Shown piece after piece: positions 33,108-42,345 of a stretch of 64,000 nucleotides of DNA; positions within the stretch are counted from its first letter, which is position 1; the number at the start of each line of letters is the position of its first letter. The stretch is from Planococcus chinensis (GTDB lineage Bacteria; Bacillota; Bacilli; Bacillales_A; Planococcaceae). The position numbers were made by a program, and so were the translations under genes. Below the pieces are notes generated by a model. It had not been told where the DNA came from and did not search any database. It saw nothing but the letters and a program-made list of their open reading frames with translations. The stretch lies in contig NZ_JABWTK010000005.1 in assembly GCF_020071995.1 (NCBI RefSeq), forward strand, positions 248,001-312,000, read 5' to 3'.

Positions 33108-35189
33108 ATGTTTATCACGTTTAGGGAAAAATCCATCATCGAATTGATTGTCCGAACTTCCGGAAAGCATACCGTGCATTCCTTATCGACCTATTTGAAT
33201 GTCAGTGCCCGAACGATCCAGCGGGATTTGAAGTCTGTTGAAAAGCTGCTGCAGCAATTCGACTTGGCCGTAAAGCGCACGGCGAGCGAAGGCTTGTTTA
33301 TTGACGGCAATAACGAACAGATTTACCGGCTCGTGCAAAGCTTGATCAGCGTCAACCCGACCGATGAAACACCGGAAGAGCGCAAACTGAGTCTGCTGAT
33401 TACGCTGCTGCACGAAGGCCCTTCTTTTAAAATGCAGGTGCTCGCAGGTCAACTGGGCATCAGCACCGCAACTTTGACGTCCTATTTGGATGACTTGACC
33501 GACTGGCTGCATAAATTCTCGGTTCGGCTGACCCGAAGAAAAGGCGTCGGCGTGGAAATAGAAGGCGAAGAAGGCCATAAACGGCATGCGCTGGCCAGCT
33601 ACTTCCTTGTGTACTTTTACGAGGAACTGATTGAAAGTTTGTATTTCCTCCAACAAGGGAAAAACCTGGAAGAGAAAATACTCGGTTATTTTTCACCGCA
33701 GTACTTGGCGCTTGTGGATCAATTGGTGAACCATAAGATCAACAAAGAGCAAACCCGATTGGCAGACAGTGATTATATCGGGCTCGTTGTCCACATCTGT
33801 TTGACGCTTCAGCGGACCCACCAGCATTATTTATTGGGGCATGCTGCAGCGAGCGAATTCGGCACGGAGCAGCAAGTGATCGCAGCGGTTGGCGCTGAAT
33901 TGAACGACAAACTGGGCATCGGGTTGACTGCGGAGGACATTCAGTTTCTCGCGGTGATTTTAAAAGGCTCCAAAGTACAGGCGGCGGACATGGTGTATTA
34001 CGACAGCGTGCTGCTCGGCAAGCTGATCCAAAACCTGATCGGCGATGTATCGGCTCAGCTCCATGTTGACCTGACCGACGACTTTTCGCTTTACCAGGGC
34101 TTGCTCGCGCATATGGGACCGTCCATTTTCCGTCTGAAGCAAAACCTGGAATCGTTCAATCCGTTGACGGAAGAAATCAAGCGCAAATACCCGGTGTTGT
34201 TCATGGCCGTCAAACAAGGACTGGAAAATGAATTCAAGGATCTTGCATTTCCGGCAAATGAAATCGCCTATATCGTGCTGCATTTCGGTTCGGCATTATT
34301 AATGAATGAAGAAAAAGTACAGATTGATGCGGTAGTCGTTTGCCCGACCGGCATCGGCACATCGAAAATGCTTGCGAGCCGCATCCAGAAAGAATTGGCT
34401 GAAATCAATTCGGTGGAGATCCTGTCCATCAATGATTTCCAATCAGCCCATTTCCAGGACTACGATTTGGTGATTTCCACGATTCGCTTGCCGGTCACCG
34501 ACGTCGATTACATCATGGTGAGCCCGCTGCTCAGCGACAAGGACATCGCTTCCATCGAAAGCTATCTGCAGCAAAACATCGAGAAAATCACCCGCAAAAA
34601 ACAATATTTAGGTGAGGCCAATCCCGAAGAACCGTTGCTTAAGAAAAACCGGCCAAACGTCCAAAATCTCCTGCGGGAAATAAAAGATGTCCAGACAAGC
34701 ATGGAAGCCATACTGGCGAACTTTAAAGTGTTCCGTGAACAAGGAGCGGCCGGGCATAATCAGGTGTTGATGGATGTGCTCATGCAAGCTAAAAAGGACG
34801 GGCTGATAGGGGATGCTGAAGCGGCGATGCGTGAACTCACAGCCCGTGAAGCAAAAGGCGGGCTTGGCATTCCCGACACCACGATGGCCCTGTTCCATTG
34901 CCGCGATGAAACGGTGAAAGAGCTGTTGTTCCAAGTGGTGCATCTAGATACGCCGTGTACCGTGAAGGGGATGGACGGCGAACCGGTAGCGATGCGCAAT
35001 CTGTTGCTTATGCTTGCTCCGCTGGATATGGCCGCCAGGGAACAGGAAATCCTTAGCCTCATCAGTTCGACGCTGATCGAAAGCGATGCCGCGATGATGA
35101 TTTTTTCTTCCTCGAACGAGAATATGATCCGCAACAAACTGGAAGATGTGTTTTTTGAGTACCTACAAAATAACTTGATAAAGGAATGA
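33108..35189 (+). CDS. mtlR: Mannitol operon activator, PRD/EIIB/EIIA multidomain
   Basis: A 693-residue regulator. The N-terminal HTH pair (VHSLSTYLNVSARTIQRDLKS, and VLAGQLGISTATLTSYLDDL near 110) is followed by two PRD domains (about 190-400, with QFLAVILKG and YIVLHFGSALL). A GatB-like EIIB has the Cys motif VVVCPTGIGTSKMLAS at about 413, and a C-terminal EIIA-like domain is last (MALFHCRDETV holds the candidate His). The PTS phosphorylates such activators to switch them by mannitol and sugar supply. ATG 33108 is preceded by GAGTGGG; mtlD follows within 5 bp. Confidence 0.9.
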   Translation: MFITFREKSIIELIVRTSGKHTVHSLSTYLNVSARTIQRDLKSVEKLLQQFDLAVKRTASEGLFIDGNNEQIYRLVQSLISVNPTDETPEERKLSLLITLLHEGPSFKMQVLAGQLGISTATLTSYLDDLTDWLHKFSVRLTRRKGVGVEIEGEEGHKRHALASYFLVYFYEELIESLYFLQQGKNLEEKILGYFSPQYLALVDQLVNHKINKEQTRLADSDYIGLVVHICLTLQRTHQHYLLGHAAASEFGTEQQVIAAVGAELNDKLGIGLTAEDIQFLAVILKGSKVQAADMVYYDSVLLGKLIQNLIGDVSAQLHVDLTDDFSLYQGLLAHMGPSIFRLKQNLESFNPLTEEIKRKYPVLFMAVKQGLENEFKDLAFPANEIAYIVLHFGSALLMNEEKVQIDAVVVCPTGIGTSKMLASRIQKELAEINSVEILSINDFQSAHFQDYDLVISTIRLPVTDVDYIMVSPLLSDKDIASIESYLQQNIEKITRKKQYLGEANPEEPLLKKNRPNVQNLLREIKDVQTSMEAILANFKVFREQGAAGHNQVLMDVLMQAKKDGLIGDAEAAMRELTAREAKGGLGIPDTTMALFHCRDETVKELLFQVVHLDTPCTVKGMDGEPVAMRNLLLMLAPLDMAAREQEILSLISSTLIESDAAMMIFSSSNENMIRNKLEDVFFEYLQNNLIKE

Positions 35190-35194
35190 TGACG

Positions 35195-36334
35195 TTGAAA
35201 CAAGCCGTTCATTTTGGAGCAGGAAATATTGGCAGAGGATTTATCGGGGCATTGTTTTCCAAATCCGATTACCGCGTGATATTTGTGGATGTGGCTGACC
35301 AGATCATCGATAAATTAAACGAAGAGAAAACCTACCAAGTCAACTTGGCACAAGCCGAGCCGGAAAGCATCACGATTGAACATGTATCAGGCGTCAACAA
35401 TATGAAAAACGAAGCAGGGGTTATCGAGGCGATTGGGCAAGCGACGTATTTGACGACCGCGATCGGCCCGAACATCTTGCCGCGGATTGCGCCGTTAATT
35501 GCAAAAGCCATTACGGAACGCCTGCAGACGACCGACGAAAAGCTGTATGTCATCGCCTGTGAAAACCAGATTGGTGCAACGGATATTTTGAAGAAACATA
35601 TCTTCGACAACCTGGAGGAAGAAACGAAAAACAAGCTGGACGGCAAAGTCTTTTTCTTCAACTCGGTAGTCGACCGGATTGTGCCAATCCAGGACAGCAG
35701 TTCCCTTGATGTGCTGGTCGAGCCATACTACGAATGGGTCGTGGAGACGAGTGAAACGATTCCGCCGGTTGAAGGCATGACGATTGTCGAAGACCTTGCT
35801 CCGTTTATCGAGCGCAAGCTTTTCACCGTGAATACAGGGCACGCCGTGATTGCCTACCTTGGCTATTTGGCCGGCAAACAGACGATTGACCAGACCTTGG
35901 CCGATAGCAAGATCGAAGACCAAGTGCGGGAAACCTTGAAGGAAACCGGCGCTTACCTGGTAAAAGAATACGGCCTCGATGAAGACGAGCATTTGGCGTA
36001 TATCAATAAAAACATCGAGCGCTTCAAGAACTCTTATTTGAACGACGGCGTCACACGGGTAGGGCGGGCACCAATCCGCAAGCTCGGCCCGGATGACCGC
36101 TTAGTGCGCCCAGCAACACAAGCACAAAAAGCCGGCTTGCCATACACCTATCTCGCTAAAGCAATTGCCGCGGCACTGGCGTTCGACAACCCGGAAGACG
36201 AAGATGCAGTGAAAATCCAAGCGATGATCCAGGAGAACGGACCGGCGTCTGTGCTTAACGAAATCAGCGGCTTGGACGCGGACAGCGACATTACTCAAGA
36301 AGTGGTTCGGCAGTATGAAGCGTTGAAAGCTTAA
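35195..36334 (+). CDS. mtlD: Mannitol-1-phosphate 5-dehydrogenase
   Basis: A 379-residue enzyme with NAD motif HFGAGNIGRGFIGALF at the N terminus, NSVVDRIVP and the catalytic-domain stretch KLFTVNTGHAVIAYLG. It oxidises mannitol-1-phosphate to fructose-6-phosphate. I prefer TTG 35195 because AAAGGA (35180-35185) is 9 nt upstream. ATG 35186 and 35189 are in frame but lie 0-3 nt from that site and overlap the mtlR stop. Last gene of the mannitol operon. Confidence 0.92.
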   Translation: MKQAVHFGAGNIGRGFIGALFSKSDYRVIFVDVADQIIDKLNEEKTYQVNLAQAEPESITIEHVSGVNNMKNEAGVIEAIGQATYLTTAIGPNILPRIAPLIAKAITERLQTTDEKLYVIACENQIGATDILKKHIFDNLEEETKNKLDGKVFFFNSVVDRIVPIQDSSSLDVLVEPYYEWVVETSETIPPVEGMTIVEDLAPFIERKLFTVNTGHAVIAYLGYLAGKQTIDQTLADSKIEDQVRETLKETGAYLVKEYGLDEDEHLAYINKNIERFKNSYLNDGVTRVGRAPIRKLGPDDRLVRPATQAQKAGLPYTYLAKAIAAALAFDNPEDEDAVKIQAMIQENGPASVLNEISGLDADSDITQEVVRQYEALKA

Positions 36335-36343
36335 ATGAATTGG

Positions 36344-36377
36344 AAAACCTCTCAAGATGATTCTTGAGAGGTTTTTT
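36344..36377 (+). terminator. Terminator of the mannitol operon
   Basis: AAAACCTCTCAAGA pairs with TCTTGAGAGGTTTT; a T run follows. Confidence 0.9.
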
Positions 36378-36451
36378 CAGCTTATATGTTCAATGACTTT
36401 AAGATGGTTTTTTTATTTTATGTAATGCAAGCTTGTATATTAATTGAGATT

Positions 36452-36628
36452 TTATTTCTGCGGTGATGCAGGTTTTCTTCTTTTCAACGATTTATACCAA
36501 GGCTCACCGATGAAGAATAATGGAAACAGCAGAAGCCCCCAAAGCGCATTCTCTTTCAATTGTCCAAATGCCGCTATGAGAAAAACTGCAAGAATTCCTA
36601 GAAAAAATAAAATAAGATTCTTGTTCAT
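36452..36628 (-). CDS. Small two-helix membrane protein
   Basis: A 58-residue protein with hydrophobic helices at about residues 4-21 and 28-45 (NLILFFLGILAVFLIAAFG; ALWGLLLFPLFFIG) and a basic C terminus KSLKRRKPASPQK. ATG 36628 is preceded by AAAGGAG; the ATG six codons upstream overlaps that site. No family recognised. It is transcribed away from pspA, so array C lies between the two genes' start regions. Confidence 0.6.
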   Translation of the reverse strand: MNKNLILFFLGILAVFLIAAFGQLKENALWGLLLFPLFFIGEPWYKSLKRRKPASPQK

Positions 36629-36791
36629 TGCGTTCACTCCTTTCATTTATCTTAACAATAACTGGTAAACACGGCATCCTCTTTCGGCGTTTTTTTCCTT
36701 CCCCCTTCATTTGAAAGCCTGAAATTTGAGTTCCATGAATAACTCCCTGTTTTCACTTCCTTCCCGCATCCGAGCTCCCTGTATTCGCCTC

Positions 36792-36918
36792 TTATCAGCG
36801 CTTATCCAATTTCATACCTTTGTTATTTTGTTCCTTATCGGTGTTTTTTCCATTTCTATCGATGTTTCAGCAATTTCTATCGATGTTTCTACGTTTCCTA
36901 TCTGTGTTTTCTAATCTG
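36792..36918 (+). repeat. 21-bp phased repeat array C (four clear, two decayed units)
   Basis: Clear ATCG/ATCT cores start at 36837, 36858, 36879 and 36900, all 21 bp apart; two of these units share CTATCGATGTTTC. Upstream, ATCAGCGCTT at 36794 and a very degenerate ATACCTTTGTT near 36814 fall close to the same register and may be decayed units. It lies in the 410-bp gap between the divergent small membrane gene and pspA. Confidence 0.75.
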
Positions 36919-37038
36919 CCGCATGCCCCGTACTACCCGGAGTTTCCCCATGATTACGCCATGCCAATTAAGGGTAATCTCTTCCTTAAGAGGAACTGCA
37001 AAGCAGTCCGACAAAACCACACCAAAAGGAGAATGATG

Positions 37039-37755
37039 ATGGAAATTTTAAAACGGTTTAGAGACATTATGGCGAGCAATATGAACGCGTTATTGGATCA
37101 GGCAGAGGATCCGGAGAAGATGATCGACCAGTATTTGAGAGACCTCAACAGCGACCTTGGAAAAGTGAAGTCGGAAACGGCAGCGATCATGGCGGCCGAA
37201 AAGCGGGAACGCCGCGAATTGGCAGAGCTGCAAAAGGAAATTGAAGACATGCAGCGCTATGCAGTGAAGGCGCTTGAAGCACAAAATGAAGACGATGCGC
37301 GGAAATTCCTTCAGCGCAAAGCGGAACTGACGGAACGGGAAAAAACGATGCAGACAGCTGTCGAAATGGCAGCGACAAATACGGCACAAATGCGCCAGAT
37401 GCATGACAAATTGCAGTCGGATATTTCGGAACTGGAATCGCGCCGCACAGAACTCAAAGGGAAAGCATCTATGGCAAAAGCGCAGAACCGCATGAACGAG
37501 ATGACGTCTTCGATGAACAGCACGGGCGAACGGATTTCTGCGTTCGATAAAATGGAGCAGCGGATCAACCAGGAACTGGACCAGGCCATGTCGATGCAGG
37601 AACTTAATAAAGGGTCAGGCACGGACATCAAAGATTTGGCGGCAAAATACGAAACGGATAAGAAAGTGGACGACGAACTGGAATCATTGAAAGCTGGAAT
37701 CAATGTGGATGATGAGCTGGAAGCGTTGAAATCCCAGATGAACAAAGGCGAATAA
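37039..37755 (+). CDS. pspA: PspA/IM30 family membrane-stress protein
   Basis: A 238-residue, almost fully helical coiled-coil protein. The amphipathic N-terminal helix MEILKRFRDIMASNMNALLD and EDPEKMIDQYLRDL are typical of PspA/IM30. It binds and stabilises damaged cytoplasmic membrane. ATG 37039 has AAAAGGAGA 7 nt upstream (two further ATGs at 37033 and 37036). First gene of an operon that matches Bacillus subtilis ydjF-ydjG-ydjH-ydjI in order. I found no clear sigma-W promoter (TGAAAC, CGTA) upstream. Confidence 0.9.
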   Translation: MEILKRFRDIMASNMNALLDQAEDPEKMIDQYLRDLNSDLGKVKSETAAIMAAEKRERRELAELQKEIEDMQRYAVKALEAQNEDDARKFLQRKAELTEREKTMQTAVEMAATNTAQMRQMHDKLQSDISELESRRTELKGKASMAKAQNRMNEMTSSMNSTGERISAFDKMEQRINQELDQAMSMQELNKGSGTDIKDLAAKYETDKKVDDELESLKAGINVDDELEALKSQMNKGE

Positions 37756-37806
37756 TGGCTGCCGTGAGAAACGATGTTTCCCGCAGAAAGAGGGGAGGAA
37801 GCCGGA

Positions 37807-38841
37807 TTGGTTGTTCAATATAAATGTCCGAACTGCGGATCTGACATGGCGTTCGATGCAGAATCAGGAACGCTTTCCTGCCCGAATTGCGGGCGGCAAG
37901 ACCGCATTGAAACGTTTCCGGAAGAGAACATCGAACAGACAGTTTCACCGGAGGAAGCTGAAGCAAAAGAATATCATTGTGAAAACTGCGGTGCGGTGAT
38001 TGTGACCGCGGCCGAGACGACAGCGACGCATTGCAGTTTCTGCGATGCACCAGTCGTGCTGTCGGAGCGGCTGACGGGAGAATTTGCCCCGGCAAAAGTC
38101 ATCCCGTTCAAGATCAGCAAGGAAGAAGCGGTGGCCGCTTTCCGGAAATGGACAAGAAACGGCCGGCTGACGCCGCGTGGCTTTATGAACGGCGACCGCA
38201 TTAAGAAAATGACGGGCATGTATGTGCCGTTTTGGCTGTATGATATTGACGGCAAGGCTGAAGTGGCAGCCATCGGCACACGCGTGCATCAATACCAGCG
38301 GGGCGACACCATTTATACGGAGACGGATTTTTATGACGTCTACCGCGGCATCGACCTCAGTTATTTGAAAGTGCCGGCTGATGCATCGGAAAAAATGGAC
38401 GATGAGTTGATGGATAAGCTCGAGCCGTACGATTACCAGGAGCTGAAGGATTTCAGGATGCCGTATCTCGCCGGCTACCTGGCAGAAAAATACGATTACG
38501 ACGACGATGCCCTGTTTTCGCGGGTCGAATCCAAAATTGTTCCGTATATCGATTCCTACATCAGCGGCACCATTTCAGGCTACTCCACTGTCAGCTATAC
38601 AAACAAGCAGATTCAGGCGAATAAACAAAAGGCTTACTATACGTTATTCCCTGTGTGGATGGTTTATTATGATTTTGAAAACAAGGAACACACCTTTGCG
38701 ATGAATGGCCAGACCGGGAAAGTGGTCGGCAAACCGCCGATCAGCGGAGGCAAGGTCTTCGCCTGGTTCGCCGGCATTGCCGCCGGCACGTTCGCGGTGT
38801 TGAAAGGCATTGCGTATGTGATAGGAGGTGTTCTTTGGTGA
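37807..38841 (+). CDS. ydjG: YdjG-like zinc-ribbon protein
   Basis: A 344-residue protein. Two zinc ribbons stand at the N terminus: CPNCGSD ... CPNCGR (residues about 7-30) and CENCGAV ... CSFCDAP (about 58-80). A unique domain follows, with FWLYDIDGKAEV and YYTLFPVWMVYYDF, and one hydrophobic helix lies near the C terminus (FAWFAGIAAGTFAVLKGIAYV). In B. subtilis YdjG joins PspA, YdjH and YdjI in membrane stress handling. TTG 37807 has GGGGAGGAA upstream. The stop overlaps the next start by 4 bp. Confidence 0.8.
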   Translation: MVVQYKCPNCGSDMAFDAESGTLSCPNCGRQDRIETFPEENIEQTVSPEEAEAKEYHCENCGAVIVTAAETTATHCSFCDAPVVLSERLTGEFAPAKVIPFKISKEEAVAAFRKWTRNGRLTPRGFMNGDRIKKMTGMYVPFWLYDIDGKAEVAAIGTRVHQYQRGDTIYTETDFYDVYRGIDLSYLKVPADASEKMDDELMDKLEPYDYQELKDFRMPYLAGYLAEKYDYDDDALFSRVESKIVPYIDSYISGTISGYSTVSYTNKQIQANKQKAYYTLFPVWMVYYDFENKEHTFAMNGQTGKVVGKPPISGGKVFAWFAGIAAGTFAVLKGIAYVIGGVLW

Positions 38842-39620
38842 GCAGACGAATGAGCAAAGCACTGTCCATGTTTTTCGTGGTGCTTTTTATCTCCCTGTGG
38901 AGTGGAGCGGCCGTATTTGCAGAGACCGATCAGCATGTATACGATAATGCCGGATTGCTGAGTGAAGGAGAAATCCAGGAACTCGAAGCCCTTGCGGCGG
39001 AACACAGCCAAAAACACGACGCAGACTTTTTGTTCTTAACAACACCCACAACGGATGGACAGCCTATTACTACATATATGGGCGATTTTTTTGATACATG
39101 GAAAGTGGAAAATAACCAGGAAAATGCGGTGCTGCTGACGATTGACATCGGCAGCCGGGAAGTATATCTTGCCGGTTTCGGCACTGCCGAAACTTCGCTC
39201 GACAACCAGCGGGTCAATATGGTGCTCGACCGGATCATGCCGTATATGAGCGCCGGGGAATACGGCGGGGCGTTCCATGAAACAGTCACCACATCGAGCC
39301 GGTACATGGAATACCGGCCAGGCGTCAATCCGGAAAACATTTTTCTGCAGACCTGGTTCCAGGCAGCGGTTGCTTTGCTTCTTGGCGGTGTAGTGGTCGG
39401 TTCGATGATTTTCAATGCAGGCGGCCGGGTGACAACAACATCCCGAACCTATGTGGACAGCCAAAACACCCAGGTCAGGAGCCGGCGCGACCAATTTCGC
39501 AACAAAACCGTGTCAAGGCGCAGAGTGCCTAAAAGCAATGGCGGAGGCGGAGGCGGATTTGGCGGCGGTGGCATGACCGGCGGCGGAAGTTCGTACAGCG
39601 GAGGCGGACGCAACTTCTAA
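38838..39620 (+). CDS. ydjH: YdjH-like TPM-domain membrane protein
   Basis: A 260-residue protein. A signal helix (MSKALSMFFVVLFISLWSGAAVFA) is followed by an extracellular TPM domain at about residues 35-160: HVYDNAGLLSEGEIQELEAL is its opening and VLLTIDIGSREVYLAGFG its core. A helix at about 175-195 and a Gly/Ser-rich tail (GGGGGGFGGGGMTGGGSSYS) complete it. TPM domains bind or process membrane-associated proteins. The GTG start overlaps ydjG by GTGA and follows AGGAGGTG at 7 nt. Confidence 0.85.
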   Translation: MSRRMSKALSMFFVVLFISLWSGAAVFAETDQHVYDNAGLLSEGEIQELEALAAEHSQKHDADFLFLTTPTTDGQPITTYMGDFFDTWKVENNQENAVLLTIDIGSREVYLAGFGTAETSLDNQRVNMVLDRIMPYMSAGEYGGAFHETVTTSSRYMEYRPGVNPENIFLQTWFQAAVALLLGGVVVGSMIFNAGGRVTTTSRTYVDSQNTQVRSRRDQFRNKTVSRRRVPKSNGGGGGGFGGGGMTGGGSSYSGGGRNF

Positions 39621-39652
39621 AAGCGAATCGAATAAAGGAAGGAATGAACAAT

Positions 39653-40621
39653 ATGGGGCTTTTCGGCAATCAATTCTCAGACGTAGTGGAATGGGATGAA
39701 TTCAGGGAAGACATGATCTTCTGGAAATGGCACAACGATGAAATCAAAAAAGGCAGCCGGCTGATTATCCGGCCCGGACAAGACGCCATTTTCATCAATA
39801 ACGGCAAAATCGAAGGGATTTTTGAAGACGACGGCGATTACGATATCGAATCGGAAATCGTGCCGTTCCTGTCGACCTTAAAAGGATTCCGTTTTGGCTT
39901 TAACAGCGGCATGCGCGTTGAAGTGCTGTTCGTTAACACAAAAGAATTCACGGTCCGGTGGGGGACGCAAAACCCTATCAATATTCCTGCGCCTCAATTG
40001 CCGGGCGGCATGCCGATCCGCGCAAACGGCACTTTCCAGTTTAAAGTAAATGATTTTACGGCATTGATTGATAAAATTGCGGGGATCCGCGACAGCTATC
40101 TCGTCGACGACGTGAAAATCCGGATTACGGCGATACTCGATCAGCTGCTCATGAAGTGGATTACCAAAGAAGGCAAAGACATGTTCAATCTGCAGGCAAA
40201 TGCCCACGAAATCGGCAAGGGCATCTCGGATGATCTCAATATGGAACTGATGGATGATGGCATGAAAATCACCGGTTTCCAGGTCATGAGCTTCAACTAT
40301 CCGAAAGAAATCCAGGACATGATCAACAAAAACGCATCCCATGGCATGGTGGGCAATGTGTCGAAATATCAGCAGATTTCAGTGGCAGATGCCATTGCCA
40401 AAGGCAATTCTTCCGGTTCCGGCTCTGCAGCGGACATGGCCGGCATGATGGTCGGGATGAATATCGCCAAAGACATGATGGATACCATGAAAGAATCGAA
40501 ATCCGGAGGCGGACAAACTGCTGGAGGCGACAACGTCCAAGGACCGAACTTCTGCCCGAACTGCGGCCAGAAAAACGAAGGCGCGAAATTCTGTCCGAAT
40601 TGCGGCCAGAAATTAGCCTAG
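39653..40621 (+). CDS. ydjI: YdjI-like SPFH-domain protein with zinc ribbons
   Basis: A 322-residue protein. The SPFH/virion-core-like domain spans about residues 20-240: VEWDEFREDMIFWKWHNDEI, KGSRLIIRPGQDAIF and MKITGFQVMSFNYPKE. A Gly/Ser linker leads to two C-terminal CPNCGQK ribbons. SPFH proteins form membrane scaffolds; in B. subtilis YdjI recruits PspA. ATG 39653 has AAGGAAGGA about 9 nt upstream; ATG 39644 touches that site. Last gene of the pspA operon. Confidence 0.85.
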   Translation: MGLFGNQFSDVVEWDEFREDMIFWKWHNDEIKKGSRLIIRPGQDAIFINNGKIEGIFEDDGDYDIESEIVPFLSTLKGFRFGFNSGMRVEVLFVNTKEFTVRWGTQNPINIPAPQLPGGMPIRANGTFQFKVNDFTALIDKIAGIRDSYLVDDVKIRITAILDQLLMKWITKEGKDMFNLQANAHEIGKGISDDLNMELMDDGMKITGFQVMSFNYPKEIQDMINKNASHGMVGNVSKYQQISVADAIAKGNSSGSGSAADMAGMMVGMNIAKDMMDTMKESKSGGGQTAGGDNVQGPNFCPNCGQKNEGAKFCPNCGQKLA

Positions 40622-40704
40622 GCAAATAAAAGGAAATTTCTCCGGCGCTCGAGAATAAAACCAATGGGAAACAAATTCTCAAACACCGGAAAAGAGGAAT
40701 TCTA

Positions 40705-41493
40705 TTGGAACAGTTACTGGCAGCAATGAAAATACTGGGCGATGACACAATTCAGCGGACTCAGCTGAAGCATCGCATGAATTTGGTGAAAGCATTCGGC
40801 ATTCAAGACGGGATGTCAGTCATTGAAGTCGGCTGCGGCCAAGGAGACACAACGGTTGCACTGGCAAACGGAGTTGGTGAAAGCGGCCGGGTGCTGGCGG
40901 TTGATATTGCGCCGCCGGATTACGGTGCACCCATCACGCTCGGTGAAGCGACGTCTTCTATTGCAGCATCCCCGCTTGGGTCCAGAGTGGAGTTCCGGCT
41001 GGAAACCGATTTGCTGGATTTGCCGGAAGGCCGGTTCGATGTTGCGGTCTTGTCGCATTGTTCCTGGTATTTCCGGGATCCGGATCAGCTGCTGATGATC
41101 TTCAAAAAGCTGCGCCGGATGGCCAAGCGAATATGTGTCGCGGAATGGGATGTGAATTTCACACAGTTGTCCCAGCGCAGCCATTTTACAGCGGCGGCTA
41201 TTTTAGCGTTGTACAGCGAGTTTGTTGAAAATGATGGCAATATCCAGCATTTATTTGATTCGCATCAATTGCAGCATTTGCTGGAAGAAGCAGGCTGGAA
41301 CGTGGCCGAAACCGCAACGGTCGCGGCCTCTTATTTGCAGGACGGTTCTTGGGAAGCGGATTATGCCCGGTCAGTCCAACAGGCTTTTTCAACAGCTCCG
41401 CCGCGCATCAGGTCGCTTGCCGGCAGTTTTTATTCCTTGTTGGAAAAAGAGAATATCGCCAGTCTCGACAGCGTCGTAATACTAGCGGAATAG
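40705..41493 (+). CDS. Class I SAM-dependent methyltransferase
   Basis: A 262-residue enzyme from TTG 40705. Motif I VIEVGCGQGDTTVALA is at about residues 39-54, motif II RVLAVDIAPPDYG follows, and DVAVLSHCSWYFRDPDQLL is the usual post-motif block. The N-terminal helices and a His/Trp-rich C-terminal half do not identify the substrate. A GAGGAATTC site precedes the start. It follows ydjI by 83 bp with no strong terminator between, so read-through is possible. Confidence 0.75.
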   Translation: MEQLLAAMKILGDDTIQRTQLKHRMNLVKAFGIQDGMSVIEVGCGQGDTTVALANGVGESGRVLAVDIAPPDYGAPITLGEATSSIAASPLGSRVEFRLETDLLDLPEGRFDVAVLSHCSWYFRDPDQLLMIFKKLRRMAKRICVAEWDVNFTQLSQRSHFTAAAILALYSEFVENDGNIQHLFDSHQLQHLLEEAGWNVAETATVAASYLQDGSWEADYARSVQQAFSTAPPRIRSLAGSFYSLLEKENIASLDSVVILAE

Positions 41494-41510
41494 CAGCTGA
41501 ATACGGATTT

Positions 41511-41555
41511 AAGCCGATGGGCAGCAGAGCAGCTGCTTTCCATCGGCTTTTTTAT
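41511..41555. terminator. Bidirectional terminator, methyltransferase / zinT
   Basis: AAGCCGATGG pairs with CCATCGGCTT around an inner GCAGC/GCTGC stem, followed by TTTT on the + side. Confidence 0.8.
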
Positions 41556-41562
41556 ATCCGCT

Positions 41563-42306
41563 TTAATGCGCCATCATTTCATGGGCAATCGTATGGCCAT
41601 CCATATCGGACGGGTAATAAGTCGGCCAGTTCACCACTTCATCAAGCAAGGCATTCCGGTCGTCGCCCCAATACAAATGATAATGGTCCGCATCGGTTGG
41701 TGAGATGCCGTGGTCACTGAATTGGATAAACTGCGGCATGCCCTCGCTGCCTTCTGCCAATTTAAAGACAAAGCGGACGCCCCGGTTGCCGGCTTCGTAT
41801 GTAAGGGTTTCATAGCCGTCGTATGTATAAGTGCCGGATAGTTCTTTGCCGTTTTGGAAAAAGCTCACTTGGTCTTCGGCGATTACGACTCGCTCCACGT
41901 CTGTCTTGTAGCCTTGGGTGTAATACGTTTTATATTCTTCAGCTGTCATGTCATCTGAATGCAGCGCTTTGTCTTCGAACACTTCATCGAGTTCGCCGTT
42001 TTCAAGAAGAGGATAGACGGATTGCCAATCGCCTGCCCAGTCGGAGAGGGGACGGTCCTCTACTTGGCTGTCTTCAAAAAAGCCGTCGTAGATTTTTTGT
42101 GATTCTTCATCATGGGCATGGCTGTGTTCGTGGTCATGCCCGTGGTCATGGTCATGATTGCTTTCCGTTTCTTTTGTTTCTGCCTGTGCGGTGCTTGAAG
42201 CAGTCGTTTCTTGTTCAGCCTCGGATGGATCTGCAGATTGGCATCCGGCTGCGAACAGCGTAGTAAGGGCCAGAATTCCAGCACCTTTGATTAATGAATT
42301 TTTCAT
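41563..42306 (-). CDS. zinT: ZinT-family zinc-binding lipoprotein
   Basis: A 247-residue lipoprotein with lipobox LFAAGC (Cys22), a Ser/Thr/Glu linker and a His/Asp-rich metal tract (NHDHDHGHDHEHSHAHDEE, residues about 50-68). The ZinT domain has LSDWAGDWQSVYPLL, GDWQS, QFIQFSDHGI, DHYHLYWGDD and a final HEMMAH. It scavenges zinc outside the membrane for an ABC importer. A Zur box 19-39 bp upstream indicates induction in zinc starvation. No znuABC in the window. Confidence 0.92.
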   Translation of the reverse strand: MKNSLIKGAGILALTTLFAAGCQSADPSEAEQETTASSTAQAETKETESNHDHDHGHDHEHSHAHDEESQKIYDGFFEDSQVEDRPLSDWAGDWQSVYPLLENGELDEVFEDKALHSDDMTAEEYKTYYTQGYKTDVERVVIAEDQVSFFQNGKELSGTYTYDGYETLTYEAGNRGVRFVFKLAEGSEGMPQFIQFSDHGISPTDADHYHLYWGDDRNALLDEVVNWPTYYPSDMDGHTIAHEMMAH

Positions 42307-42324
42307 GTTAACACTCCTTTTCTT

Positions 42325-42345
42325 AAATCGTAATGATTACACTTT
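42325..42345. promoter_or_regulatory. Zur box upstream of zinT
   Basis: AAATCGTAATGATTAC followed by ACTTT. It matches the B. subtilis Zur consensus AAATCGTAATNATTACGATTT at nearly every base, with the right arm weaker. It sits just upstream of the zinT start, where Zur would block transcription when zinc is plentiful. Confidence 0.85.
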
